From NCBI GenBank assembly GCA_944358705.1, contig CALVRR010000013.1, positions 1 to 46,547 of the forward strand: 46,547 bases of DNA, read 5' to 3'. The notes below the pieces were generated by a model. It was not told the origin of the DNA and made no database searches. It worked only from the letters and a program-made list of their open reading frames with translations. Source of the stretch: an uncultured Bacilli bacterium (GTDB taxonomy: Bacteria > Bacillota_I > Bacilli_A > RF39 > UBA660). A program made the translations under genes and the position numbers. Shown here piece by piece: positions 1 through 9,252 of this stretch. Position 1 is the first letter of the stretch. Each line of letters begins with the position of its first letter.

Positions 1-25
1 ATTATTTTACTTTTTTATTATTTTA

Positions 26-34
26 TGATATAAT
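26..34 (+). promoter_or_regulatory. extended -10 promoter of the first gene
   Basis: TG-A-TATAAT lies 30 bases before the ATG at 64, with the ribosome binding site AAAGGAGGG (48-56) between them. No convincing -35 is visible, which is usual for TGn promoters. Confidence 0.6.
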
Positions 35-63
35 TAGAAAACGCAACAAAGGAGGGACATAAT

Positions 64-420
64 ATGGAACATATATTATCAAAAGAAGAACCAAAGTTTG
101 ATTATAATATTATTTTAGTTGATTCGGATAAAAAAGAAGAGTGTAGTTCTCTTTTTCAAGATCATGAAGATATTATTATTGAAACTCTTCCAAGCTTTCA
201 AAGAGAAAGCCTACCAAATTATTTTTCTCAAAAAAAAGAAGAAGCAGCGAAAGCAAATAAGCGTATTTTGTTAATTACTTCTCAACAAAGTACTTTATAT
301 TTTGCAAACGAAGCTTCTATGGATACTTGTTTTATTAATAATGGTATTAATGATTTTGTAAGTTTTTCTACTACCTATGAGGTTCCTAATGTTAAACAAC
401 TAAAAAGATTTCATAAATAA
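64..420 (+). CDS. hypothetical protein, 118 aa
   Basis: I do not recognise the family. The start is well supported: AAAGGAGGG sits 7 bases before the ATG and an extended -10 lies upstream. The product is small, soluble and acidic-to-neutral, with no membrane segment, signal peptide or cysteine motif. It alternates hydrophobic stretches (IILVD near residue 16, RILLITS near residue 68) with polar ones, like a small alpha/beta fold; that is inference only. The gene stands alone, converges on the split kinase-like gene to its right, and ends in a shared terminator hairpin. Confidence 0.6.
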   Translation: MEHILSKEEPKFDYNIILVDSDKKEECSSLFQDHEDIIIETLPSFQRESLPNYFSQKKEEAAKANKRILLITSQQSTLYFANEASMDTCFINNGINDFVSFSTTYEVPNVKQLKRFHK

Positions 421-443
421 TACTGATTTTTCAGTATTTTTTT
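420..443 (+). terminator. terminator between convergent genes
   Basis: ATACTGA, a 4-base loop and TCAGTAT are followed by a T run. The hairpin begins at the last base of the left gene's stop and contains the minus-strand gene's TGA stop at 431-433. Confidence 0.75.
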
Positions 444-1498
444 ATTAGACTTTTTTCTAATTTTGTTTCTAGTGTTTTACTAGATAATAAAGTTTCCTTA
501 TATACTTCGTTAGACATTTCTTCTAAATTTGGGGTGTGTTGTGGTATTGTTTCTTGTAATCTTCTTGCTTGGATGGGATTATTTTCTTTATATAAAGCAT
601 GCCCTATTTGATAGTTATTGCTATTAAATGGTACTAAATATCCATGATTTTCTAAAATTATAGGTTCTTGTTTTAAATCATTTATAAATACTTTGAGCTT
701 TTCTAAAAACTCTGTTGCTGTTTCAGAATATTGTTCTACAATTTTATCTATATTCTTTGCTAGTTTACCGAAAGCTTCATATTTTAAAGGACGGAAAATA
801 TCTTCTGGGTGATAGGGTGTGATCTTTATTGATCTTATAGCACTTTTTAATCTTCTTTGATTCCTTTGTTTATCGTCCGGATATAAAAACATCGTAGAAA
901 ACTCGTGATCTATTGGACTTGCTATATCGACTAGTTTTCCTCCTTGTTCATAGAATAAAACATTTTCATAATGATAATTTTGATCTAATCTAAGAATTGA
1001 TAATAATATCTGGGTTGCTAATTTTTTGGCTAATTCTGGGTTGTCTTTCATTATTTAGGTATCAAAAAACATTCTATAATCATAATACATTTCACAATAA
1101 TTTATATATTCTTTAATGTCTATATGGGAATCTGGAAAATCTCTAAACCATTCATAAAGATTGACTAATCTTTTATTTTCTTCTTCCAAAGATTTTACAA
1201 TTGTTCCGTGATGATATTTTTTTTCATCTTCTATATTCTTACAGATTGCTAATCTATAAATTGGTGTTTTTTCGTCGAAATATCTATTAATGATAGTTGA
1301 CCAATAAACTTCACTATAGGCAAAATAAGGTGTAGAAAATGGTTTTGTTTTGGAAAGTGGTTTAAAAACATAGTCCTGCCCTTCTTCTTGAAACACTGGA
1401 AAATGTTTACTACTTTTTACTACTCCCTGCGCTTCACTGGTTAAATTTCTTGTTCTTTTTCTATAATCATATTCATATACTTTCCAATTAAATTCCAT
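431..1498 (-). pseudogene. HipA/CtkA-like kinase gene split by one in-frame stop codon
   Basis: Two reading frames, 1498-1055 (147 aa) and 1051-431 (206 aa), lie in the same frame. They are separated only by TAA, one sense codon (ATA) and an ATG. No ribosome binding site precedes the second ATG; the first ATG has AAAGGA upstream. The N-terminal part has a lysine-containing strand (DYVFKPLSK, near residue 43). The C-terminal part has D-x3-H-x2-N (LDQNYHYENVLF) followed by a D-H-E (ASPIDHEFS), which resembles the catalytic and metal loops of HipA/CtkA-type kinases. The two parts therefore look like one protein of about 354 codons interrupted by a nonsense mutation. Readthrough, reinitiation or an assembly error could also explain it. 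The kinase assignment is by motif only. Confidence 0.55.
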
Positions 1499-1654
1499 AT
1501 TTTTATCCTTTCTTATCTTTTTTCAGAGTTTTTGCTAGTAATTTTTGTTATACTTTATCTTAATTTTCTTTTCACTTTTTGTCAATTTAATTTCATATTT
1601 CTACATATTTCTTTATAAATAGTGATACAATGGTTAAAAGAAAAGGATAGACTT

Positions 1655-2530
1655 ATGGAAAAATTAAATAAACAAGAGATATTGCAAATCACTCGTAAAA
1701 TTAATGCTAATAATTTTTATGATTTTATGGAAAGATACGATTTAACTTATGGAGAATTATTGGGAGCTATTGATTTTCAAATTCACTCCAGTTCTTCTTT
1801 ACTTATGGAGAATTCTTTACGGAATTTATTAAAGCAAAAACAAATTTTATTTTGTGTTAATGATAAAAAAGTTGGTTTATTTGCGGATTTTCACGCTGGA
1901 CATCCTCAAGCTAATTGGGATTATATTTATAGAGGTTATGATTTCTGTTTTGAAGAAGGTATTGATACTATTATTATTCTCGGAGATTTGTTACACGGTC
2001 CTTATAAATGGGCAAGTAATAATTATAATAAGGCTATCTTTCAATGCTATCAACAATTGGTTGAATTACAGGAACATTTACCTAAAGGATTCTCTACTTT
2101 TTTGCTTGGTGGAAATCATGAAGAAGAATTTTATAAAGTTGGCATAGATCCATGGCAACAAATTTTATCTATGAGAGATGATATTTTTCCTATTAGTAGA
2201 GGGAGATGTTATGTACAATTTGGAAATTTTATTTTAAATTTAAATCATAATTTACCTAGCCGTATTTTAATCCCACCTGAGATGGATTGTGACCTTTCTC
2301 TATATGGACATTTTCATACTGCTTTCATCCATGGACGGAAAGCCTCGATTACTACTTGTAGTGATTTAAAACTGACGAAAACCCGGTATAAATTTACTGG
2401 TCCTGGGTTTTCTACTTTAACAGATTTCGATGATCAATTACAGTTACATGGATATACATTTGAGGAGGATGATATTGTTTTACAATCTTCTAAAACTTAT
2501 CAAAAGAAAAGAAAAACAAGCACAAGTTAA
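1655..2530 (+). CDS. calcineurin-like metallophosphoesterase
   Basis: The protein has the full dinuclear-metal motif set in order: D-x-H (ADFHAGH), G-D (IILGDLLHG), GNH-E (LLGGNHEEE), a later His (LNLNHN) and GHxH (LYGHFHT). Members hydrolyse phosphomonoesters or phosphodiesters; the substrate here is unknown. About 65 residues before the first motif form a small charged N-terminal region. I chose the ATG at 1655 over a GTG at 1622 because AAAGGA lies 8 bases before it and because the GTG overlaps a possible extended -10 (TGATACAAT, 1623-1631). The gene converges on a large coiled-coil gene and shares its terminator hairpin. Confidence 0.8.
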   Translation: MEKLNKQEILQITRKINANNFYDFMERYDLTYGELLGAIDFQIHSSSSLLMENSLRNLLKQKQILFCVNDKKVGLFADFHAGHPQANWDYIYRGYDFCFEEGIDTIIILGDLLHGPYKWASNNYNKAIFQCYQQLVELQEHLPKGFSTFLLGGNHEEEFYKVGIDPWQQILSMRDDIFPISRGRCYVQFGNFILNLNHNLPSRILIPPEMDCDLSLYGHFHTAFIHGRKASITTCSDLKLTKTRYKFTGPGFSTLTDFDDQLQLHGYTFEEDDIVLQSSKTYQKKRKTSTS

Positions 2531-2548
2531 TTATCCTTGTGCTTGTTT
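2514..2548. terminator. bidirectional terminator spanning two stop codons
   Basis: A perfect 13-bp stem (2514-2526 with 2536-2548) has a 9-base loop that contains the TAA of the plus gene and most of the TAA of the minus gene. The stem encodes the last residues of both convergent proteins. Confidence 0.7.
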
Positions 2549-5080
2549 CATTCCTTTTTTATATGATTTCGTCATTCTGGCTACTTTTCTACTATTCTCA
2601 CTTGATAAGCAAGTTGGAACATATTCTTTCGTCGCATTTAATTCATCTAACATACTCATAATATTTTCTTGTGCTTCTTCCGGATTATATCTTTCCTCTT
2701 TTATTTTTCGTAAAGTATCTAATAAACATATTCCTTCTTTGGAAGCAGGATTCAATTCTATTTGATTATTTTCAGTTTTCCATGGAATATAGTAGTCTGA
2801 GGCTATTTCTCTAGAATCCATAATATAAAATATTTGATGAGCAATGGTCTTTGGAATTCTAAATAAATCATTGCATACATTATTGTGATTTCTTTGGATT
2901 AATTCCTCCTGAAAAGGAATTTTACTTCTATATATAAATGGAATGTGACTTTCTTCAAAGAAAGTAGATATTACCTCTGATAAATAGGTCGTAATCATAT
3001 CTTTCATTCCTAGTTCTTGATACATATTTTCTTCAGTTATTATTTTTTCATTGATTAAATGAAGATAGGTTATTAATTCTTTTAAGTCCGGATTATTACG
3101 GTAGTCATCCATATCTTCTTTTGTATAGCATTTGTCTATTTTTATAACTGCTGGAGTGATGTCACCTTTCGATAGACTAGAATCTTTTTCTATTGTACTT
3201 TCAAAACTCATAGTAGGATAAGAGATTTGTCTTTTTATTTTTGGTAACGTAAGATTTCCTTCCTCTAAATCCTTTTTAAATGTTTCGTTTTCCTTAATTA
3301 TAGGTGTGGTATCTACGATATGGATACTTACTTTTCTACTACCATCCTTTTGATATTTTATAGAAAATACGAATGGTTCTAATCCTTCTAGTTGAAATGT
3401 ACTTACATATCTTGATGGATAATAGCCTGGATATTTTTTTTCTCTGTTTTTTTTCGCCTCCTGAGATAGAGCATATTTTGCTAAAAGTATTTTATTTCTT
3501 TTGTCTAATATTTGTTCTGTTTCTAAAGAAGGGTCTTGTTTTCTATTTTTTTGTAATGATTCCCGAGTTGGATCTTCAATATCACTAATATCTTTTAATA
3601 CATCTTTTTTATCATGATATCCTTTTCTAATTATGTAGGAAGCAAACTTTTCTAATTTTTTGTTATATTTTTTTACCTCTTCTGGCATTAGATTAATATG
3701 ATACTTTTGAAGCAACTCTATAATCTTTTTATAATATGTTGGTTCTATATATTCTAACCCTTGGTTTACTAATTTAAGTTTGTAATTTTCTATAAATTTA
3801 TCTAAAGCCAATAATACAATGTGCTCCTTAGATACTCTCTTGGTGTGATTTCTTCCTTTTCCCTCTCTTATTACTTGTATTTTTCTAGCTCTTCTAAATT
3901 CTTCTATAGTTAATAAATTTTTAATGTAGTCATAATTTCTATCATCATTCATTAACTGGCATAAAATATCATAATATGCTTCTGTATTTTCATCAAATTG
4001 AAATGAAATTGGTTGCATACTTTTAAATTCTTCTTCTACTCGTTTTAAAAAATATTTTTCTATATCTGATTTTCTATCCATGCCTATTTTTATTTGTTTT
4101 CTCTTTTGTTTTATTACATCTTCTGCTAGAATACTTAACTCTTCTAATTTCTTTTTCGGTAAATTATGCATATTCTTGATTAGCTTTTCTAGTTCTTCTG
4201 GAAACTGATAAGCTAATCTTTCTCCATACTCTTCTATATAATCTCCAAATATAACTTTCTTTATAATCCTTTGGAATTCTTTTTCAAATTTATTGTTAGG
4301 TTCTATAAATTCCCATTCTTCTATATTTTGTTTTTCTGAGTCTTTCTCTCTTGGGCGATTTAAAGATTTTAACTTTCGAATTCTATCTAACATTTTTGTA
4401 TTCTTTTTTAATTCAATGGATAAAGAATCCACTTTTTCTAAAAACATATGATAATCCGAATCTAATGGTTCCAATTGTTCACGAAGTTTTCTTAAGGAAT
4501 CTAATTGTTTTACTGGAACTCCGCTTTCTTGAGATATTATTTGGGCAATACGTTCTATTGTTTCTTTATAATAATTTTCTGTATCATGGTAGTTGGTTTC
4601 ATATAGATTTTCTAATTGTTTCAACAATCTAGTTTTGTCTTCTAATGTTGTTGCACTTTGATATTTTCTGTATACATTTTCGGCTTCTTCTATCCAGTAG
4701 TTTAACATTTCCATATCTAACATTAATTTGTCATGATAGTCCATTTTTTTGGTAGAGCTTCTATCCAAATATTCTTCTGAATCTGTTCCATTTTGCCTCA
4801 TTATTCGAAACTTTTTATCTATATATCTTAAATCACTTAACTGAAGTTCTTGTTCTAAAAGTGCTTGTCTATTACCACTTTTAATATATTCTCTTCTGGT
4901 ATTTATACTTCCTTTTTTCATTGAAATTAGTTTTTTTCCTATTTCTTTTAGTAATTCTGGAGTTAAATCTTGCCCTAATTGCTTTTCTAGTTCTTTTAAA
5001 TCTTGTACATTTCTAATATAAGAGATTGCTAAAGATACTGTTTCACTTAATTTATCATTTTCACTATTTTTTCTTCCCAT
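2531..5080 (-). CDS. large coiled-coil hypothetical protein, 849 aa
   Basis: I do not recognise the family. The protein is highly charged (Lys/Glu rich), has no signal peptide or membrane segment, and shows long heptad-like helical stretches through about residues 20-400. From about residue 560 it changes character, with beta-like segments around YVSTFQLEGLEPFVFSIKYQ and a less charged C-terminal part. The start ATG has AAGGATGG about 7 bases upstream, inside the end of the HAD gene; only 3 bases separate the two genes, so they are probably cotranscribed and translationally coupled. Size and composition suggest a scaffold or a lineage-specific structural protein, but nothing in the sequence assigns a function. 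Confidence 0.6.
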   Translation of the reverse strand: MGRKNSENDKLSETVSLAISYIRNVQDLKELEKQLGQDLTPELLKEIGKKLISMKKGSINTRREYIKSGNRQALLEQELQLSDLRYIDKKFRIMRQNGTDSEEYLDRSSTKKMDYHDKLMLDMEMLNYWIEEAENVYRKYQSATTLEDKTRLLKQLENLYETNYHDTENYYKETIERIAQIISQESGVPVKQLDSLRKLREQLEPLDSDYHMFLEKVDSLSIELKKNTKMLDRIRKLKSLNRPREKDSEKQNIEEWEFIEPNNKFEKEFQRIIKKVIFGDYIEEYGERLAYQFPEELEKLIKNMHNLPKKKLEELSILAEDVIKQKRKQIKIGMDRKSDIEKYFLKRVEEEFKSMQPISFQFDENTEAYYDILCQLMNDDRNYDYIKNLLTIEEFRRARKIQVIREGKGRNHTKRVSKEHIVLLALDKFIENYKLKLVNQGLEYIEPTYYKKIIELLQKYHINLMPEEVKKYNKKLEKFASYIIRKGYHDKKDVLKDISDIEDPTRESLQKNRKQDPSLETEQILDKRNKILLAKYALSQEAKKNREKKYPGYYPSRYVSTFQLEGLEPFVFSIKYQKDGSRKVSIHIVDTTPIIKENETFKKDLEEGNLTLPKIKRQISYPTMSFESTIEKDSSLSKGDITPAVIKIDKCYTKEDMDDYRNNPDLKELITYLHLINEKIITEENMYQELGMKDMITTYLSEVISTFFEESHIPFIYRSKIPFQEELIQRNHNNVCNDLFRIPKTIAHQIFYIMDSREIASDYYIPWKTENNQIELNPASKEGICLLDTLRKIKEERYNPEEAQENIMSMLDELNATKEYVPTCLSSENSRKVARMTKSYKKGMKQAQG

Positions 5081-5083
5081 GAT

Positions 5084-5869
5084 CTACCATCCTTTTTTCT
5101 TTAAAAACTTTGCTATTCCATCTTCATTATTGGAAGTTGTTATTTCATCTGCTTTTGCAATTACTTCTGGTAATGCATTTCCTATGGCTATACTTAATCC
5201 TACATCTCCCATTACTTCTAAATCATTTCGTCCATCTCCAAAGAATATCATTTCTTGCATATTTATTCCTAACTGATTTCCTAAATGTTTTAGGGTATGA
5301 GCTTTATTTATATTTTTAGGATTAATAATAAGCCATTGTTTTTCACTTCCTGAATCTTGCATTACAAAGCAATTAATATTCGGGAATCTGTTTGTAATCC
5401 ATTGATAATGGTGATTTGCATTTTCTCCTTCCTGTAAAAATATATTCATTCTTGCTATTTTTTCCTTCACATCTTCTACCTTAGCTATATCTATGATAAA
5501 GGGTAAAGGACTATTTTTCTTAAATTTATAGATATAATACTTGGTTCCTGAAATTAAATCAATTTGAGTTGAAAAATTTTCTACTTCTTTTATTATCTCT
5601 TCTGCCTCCTGATGTGTAATATAACCCATCCACTCTTCTTCCTGTTTATCTACATTATAAATAGAAACTCCATTATTAATAATTACGTAGGTGAACATAT
5701 CCATTGGAACTACATCGTTTGCACTATCTAAAGTTCTAGCGGTTGCTCCTACAATTTGATATCCCTTCTTTTTTAATTTTCTTAATGTTTCTTCTGTTTC
5801 TGGGCTGACCTTTTTTTCATCTGTTAGAAGAGTACCATCAAAATCCATCGCAATTAATTTATACTCCAT
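5084..5869 (-). CDS. Cof-type HAD-IIB phosphatase
   Basis: Haloacid dehalogenase superfamily, Cof/IIB class, near the usual 260-270 residues. Motif I is DFDGTLLT (near residue 9), with the nucleophile Asp and the +2 acid/base Asp. Motif II is the Thr in GATART. Motif IV is GDGRNDLEV followed by GLSIAIGNALPEV, typical of the family. The cap domain lies between them. Members dephosphorylate sugar phosphates, FMN or PLP; the substrate cannot be read here. GAGGAAAAAAT precedes the ATG. It is the first gene of a pair with the coiled-coil protein downstream. Confidence 0.88.
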   Translation of the reverse strand: MEYKLIAMDFDGTLLTDEKKVSPETEETLRKLKKKGYQIVGATARTLDSANDVVPMDMFTYVIINNGVSIYNVDKQEEEWMGYITHQEAEEIIKEVENFSTQIDLISGTKYYIYKFKKNSPLPFIIDIAKVEDVKEKIARMNIFLQEGENANHHYQWITNRFPNINCFVMQDSGSEKQWLIINPKNINKAHTLKHLGNQLGINMQEMIFFGDGRNDLEVMGDVGLSIAIGNALPEVIAKADEITTSNNEDGIAKFLKKKGW

Positions 5870-5942
5870 ATTTTTTCCTCACTTTTCTTTTATCATACTA
5901 TTTCGTTTGATAAATTACAATCTTTTCTTTTTCTTAGTTTTA

Positions 5943-5951
5943 TGCTATACT
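5943..5951 (+). promoter_or_regulatory. extended -10 promoter
   Basis: TG-C-TATACT lies 32 bases before the ATG at 5983. The leader carries a GAGGGGATGAGAAG ribosome binding region. Confidence 0.55.
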
Positions 5952-5982
5952 AGTTGTCCGACTATGAGGGGATGAGAAGTTT

Positions 5983-6717
5983 ATGGAAGGAAAATTTTCC
6001 GTTTATATTGATGAAAAAGAATTTGTTCTTGAAGAAAAGTCGATATTGAACGAAAAGAAGAATGATTCTACTAGTGGTGTTTGTTATCATTTACAAGAGG
6101 GGGACTTTGATTTATCTGTTAAAATTTATCATAAAGAAGATCCTCTTGGTGGAGAATATCCATGGTATCCAGACGAGTTATCATTACAAAAATTTATTCA
6201 ATTATCACCAAATACTTATCCAGTATTATTAAGTCAGTATATGGTTCGAGATTTTCATGGAGAGTATATTGGATGCGCTAGAGAGTGTATTTACCCTGCT
6301 TATGAAAATACTGTAGATGCTATTTTTGATTTACCGAAAGAACATATTTTTCCATATTTTCAGGCAATTCAGGATACTATCCCATCCTTTGATCAAGCTG
6401 GTATTGTATTAGGTGATTGGAATTCTTATAATGTTATGCTTGGAAAGACAAAGACTTTACCTACTTCTTTGTTTGTTTTTGATGATAGTGATTACACCTT
6501 TTCTAATGCTGGATTTTCTTCTAATCAGTCAGAATTTGAACACTTACTAGAAGATTTAGTAGAAGCATATTTGGGACATTACCATTTAGGTAAAAAAATT
6601 CATTCTGTTTTAGATGGATTTAATCACTCTAAAAGTCATATGCAGTTTCTTCATGATATTTCTAAAGATACTGAAACCATAGGTGATGGAGTTTTTCAAT
6701 ATATTAGAAAATATTAG
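5983..6717 (+). CDS. kinase-like (possible pseudokinase) protein, 244 aa
   Basis: The layout recalls a small protein-kinase or aminoglycoside-kinase fold. A strand with Lys (DLSVKIYHK, near residue 43) could be the ATP-anchoring lysine. Near residue 145, LGDWNSYNVML looks like the catalytic loop D-x4-N. Near residue 161, LFVFDDSDYTF sits where a DFG motif would be but reads DDS. A glycine-rich loop is not obvious. I cannot tell whether it binds ATP. Homologues by name are unknown to me. It is monocistronic, with its own promoter and terminator. Confidence 0.5.
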   Translation: MEGKFSVYIDEKEFVLEEKSILNEKKNDSTSGVCYHLQEGDFDLSVKIYHKEDPLGGEYPWYPDELSLQKFIQLSPNTYPVLLSQYMVRDFHGEYIGCARECIYPAYENTVDAIFDLPKEHIFPYFQAIQDTIPSFDQAGIVLGDWNSYNVMLGKTKTLPTSLFVFDDSDYTFSNAGFSSNQSEFEHLLEDLVEAYLGHYHLGKKIHSVLDGFNHSKSHMQFLHDISKDTETIGDGVFQYIRKY

Positions 6718-6733
6718 AAAATTTTAGTTAATT

Positions 6734-6760
6734 AAAAAGGTATTTATTCATACCTTTTTT
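6734..6760. terminator. bidirectional terminator
   Basis: AAAAAGGTAT, a 6-base loop and ATACCTTTTT lie between the convergent kinase-like gene and the transglutaminase-like gene. Both strands have a T run. Confidence 0.8.
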
Positions 6761-6762
6761 CT

Positions 6763-7623
6763 TTATTCCATATTTGTTTTTTCAACCTTAGGATACCATT
6801 CTGGATTATCCATGATGTAGTCTTCCATTTGTGTTTGCTTTAATCCATCATAATAATACTTTGAATCTTGTTTTATACTTGCCGCTACGGTGGCATCAAA
6901 GAAATAATATTTACCTTTGTATTTTACGATATTCCACATATGAGCTCCTGTTGTTTCTCCTAAGACTCCGTAGGACTCTATTCCTATGTTTTGAAATATA
7001 ATTTGGCTTGCTTTTGCAAATCCAGCACAAACGGCATTTTTGTTGATAAAAACATTATATATTGATTGATTTTTTGACATTGATGTAAACGTTTTATCAT
7101 ATTTTGTATTTTTTCCTATCCAGTCATAAACATATCTTATTTTTCCATACTCACTCATGTTTTGTGTTTCTTTTTTTATTTTATAAATCATTCTTTCTAT
7201 TCTACTAATATTTATTCTTGTTAAAAATTCGATTGGAGTTGCACTACTCACTGTAATTTCATAATTACCTAAATTATCATATTGATAGGCAAGACTTCCA
7301 AAATTTAATAATTCTGGATGATCTACTAAAATGGCATTATAAACATCCATGACACTAGATTCCTTATTGTTAATTATAGTTTTTACTGTTCCTTTATGAT
7401 TTAGTGACGCATCTACTAACTTTTTATATATTTTTTTCTCAGTACTATCTAAATATGTATTATATATTCTTTCATCTGATGCGTATAGGTCATTTATATA
7501 AGTGGGACTATCTTTGTCTACCTTAGGATTTTTTTCTATTAAGAAAAAATAGTTCGTGTATAAATAAAATGATAGTATTAGTAGTAGTATGGTTAATATT
7601 TTATTCTTTTTGAAGAAATCCAT
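6763..7623 (-). CDS. membrane-anchored transglutaminase-like protein
   Basis: A single N-terminal membrane segment (about residues 10-29) is followed by an extracytoplasmic region. The transglutaminase-like cysteine-protease triad is visible in the C-terminal third: Cys in NAVCAGFAKA, His in GAHMWNIV and Asp in YFFDATV. In Firmicutes such proteins often act on peptides or wall-linked proteins; the substrate is unknown. AGGAGG lies 8 bases upstream. The start overlaps the upstream gene's stop by one base (TAATG), so the two are translationally coupled. Confidence 0.8.
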   Translation of the reverse strand: MDFFKKNKILTILLLILSFYLYTNYFFLIEKNPKVDKDSPTYINDLYASDERIYNTYLDSTEKKIYKKLVDASLNHKGTVKTIINNKESSVMDVYNAILVDHPELLNFGSLAYQYDNLGNYEITVSSATPIEFLTRINISRIERMIYKIKKETQNMSEYGKIRYVYDWIGKNTKYDKTFTSMSKNQSIYNVFINKNAVCAGFAKASQIIFQNIGIESYGVLGETTGAHMWNIVKYKGKYYFFDATVAASIKQDSKYYYDGLKQTQMEDYIMDNPEWYPKVEKTNME

Positions 7624-7970
7624 TACTTTTCCTCCTCATAAATATAAGTTCCTGATAGATACGCTATCCATGGATATATGATAAATGGGGCTAGTAAACC
7701 TATAAAACCAACTATTTTTCCATGGCCATAGGTATCGGTAATAATAAATGGCAAAAAGATACACATTACTGTTAAAATAAACAGTCTATCTGGGAGTATG
7801 ATTAATCCTAGTGCAAGCACCATTAGTAAGATAGGAGATATTCTTAATCCTTTTAAAAAATAATATATATTTACAATAGGGATTACTCCTTTCCACCATG
7901 TCATTCCGTTTTTTGAAACAAACCCAGGAATCGATATCATTATACAAATTAAACAAACTACTAAATACAT
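7623..7970 (-). CDS. small multi-pass membrane protein, DUF5684-like
   Basis: A protein of 115 residues with about four hydrophobic segments. The segment KNGMTWWKGVIPIVNIYYFLKGL (about residues 20-42) resembles the conserved loop of small DUF5684-type membrane proteins found next to exported proteins; that assignment is tentative. AAGGTGAG sits just before the ATG, with TATAAT-like sequence upstream (around 7985). It is the first gene of a pair with the transglutaminase-like protein. Confidence 0.6.
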   Translation of the reverse strand: MYLVVCLICIMISIPGFVSKNGMTWWKGVIPIVNIYYFLKGLRISPILLMVLALGLIILPDRLFILTVMCIFLPFIITDTYGHGKIVGFIGLLAPFIIYPWIAYLSGTYIYEEEK

Positions 7971-8019
7971 ATACTCACCTTTTATTATATTATATAACCA
8001 TTTTTAAATTTTTCCCAGA

Positions 8020-8047
8020 AAAAAAGAAACTGGGTTTACAGTTCCTT
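8020..8047 (-). terminator. terminator of the M23 hydrolase operon
   Basis: On the minus strand AAGGAACTG pairs with CAGTTTCTT (one wobble), followed by a T run. It starts at the stop codon. Confidence 0.7.
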
Positions 8048-9252
8048 TATCTTGAATACCACCAAGAATATAATCCTCCTGGAAAATCTATATAACTTCT
8101 AGGGTTTAATGTTCTATTTTGATATTCTGCCCAGGTACATCCTCCTCCATAGTTCCAATCACAACTTGTAATTTCTAAGTGAAGATGAGGACCTGATGAA
8201 TTACCAGTACTTCCCATACGACCTATTACTGTATTTGGTGTTACGGTTTGTCCAACATTAACATACCAAGCAGATAAATGAGCATATGTTGAATATATAT
8301 ATCCGCTTCCTGTATTGTGCCTAATTTTTAATACTAAGGCTCCAGCGTTATCATAGTACTTGGCAAATACTACTCCAGTTGCGATGGAATAAACTTCGAT
8401 AGAAGGATTATTTCTATTACCTAAATCAATACCTAGATGTCCATAGTTCATCCAGTTTTGAGTTACGTATCCACTTACCATAGGACGAGCGTATTCTCCA
8501 GCATTTGGTACATAAGAACCTCCACCGCCACCTTGTCCACTTTGAGTTTTTCTATATATACAAGCATCTTTATCTTCATTTTCTCCACAACCAAGATCTT
8601 TTAAGTATTGTAAGTTTGCCTTAGCTGAATCTATTTGATCTTGGATTCCAGGCATTGCATCTTTTAAAGCTGCTGTATCTGCATTGATTCTTTCTTTCTG
8701 ATCTTCTAGTTCTGTTTGTAATTTTGTTAGTGATTCCTTTTTATTTGATAAATCTGTCTTTTGTTGTTCATTTTTCTCAATTAATTCTTCTAAATCTGTC
8801 ATAATATTATCATTATATTCTGTCAATTGCTCTACTACGGACATACGATAAATCATATCGGTAATATCGGTTGCTCCAAATGCGTATTCTAAATATGCAT
8901 TTTCTCCATTTGCAAGCTGATAATACTCTATTATCTTTTTGCTTTCTTCACTTTTTTCTTCTATTTCTTGATTACTTTTTTCTATTTCTATTTCTAGATT
9001 TCCAATATCCTCTACTATAGTATCCATTTCAGACTCAATTTCACTGATTCTTTGTTTGATTTCCGCTACTTCTTTATCGTTTTTAGCTACTTTATTTTGT
9101 TTTTCTTCTAACTCTTTTGTATATTTTTCTACTTCTTCTTCAAATTCTTTTACGGTATTTGCTTGTGCTTTCGTATCCATAGGTAGTATTATGTTGAATA
9201 CCAAGGCACTTACTAATATTAATACAATTATATATTTACTTTTTTTCATCAT
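8047..9252 (-). CDS. M23 murein hydrolase with coiled coil, partner of FtsEX
   Basis: Exported peptidoglycan hydrolase. An N-terminal signal/membrane segment (residues about 7-25) is followed by a long coiled coil (about 30-220), a Gly-rich linker and a C-terminal LytM/M23 domain. The zinc motif is complete: H-x3-D (GHLGIDLG) and H-x-H (GPHLHLE), so it should be catalytically active. Two Cys (SCDWNYGGGC) near the end may form a disulfide. It overlaps ftsX by 4 bases (ATGA), giving the order ftsE-ftsX-hydrolase. FtsEX is known to activate coiled-coil hydrolases (EnvC in E. coli, CwlO in Bacillus, PcsB in Streptococcus), so this is the probable cell-division or elongation hydrolase controlled by the complex. 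Confidence 0.88.
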   Translation of the reverse strand: MMKKSKYIIVLILVSALVFNIILPMDTKAQANTVKEFEEEVEKYTKELEEKQNKVAKNDKEVAEIKQRISEIESEMDTIVEDIGNLEIEIEKSNQEIEEKSEESKKIIEYYQLANGENAYLEYAFGATDITDMIYRMSVVEQLTEYNDNIMTDLEELIEKNEQQKTDLSNKKESLTKLQTELEDQKERINADTAALKDAMPGIQDQIDSAKANLQYLKDLGCGENEDKDACIYRKTQSGQGGGGGSYVPNAGEYARPMVSGYVTQNWMNYGHLGIDLGNRNNPSIEVYSIATGVVFAKYYDNAGALVLKIRHNTGSGYIYSTYAHLSAWYVNVGQTVTPNTVIGRMGSTGNSSGPHLHLEITSCDWNYGGGCTWAEYQNRTLNPRSYIDFPGGLYSWWYSR

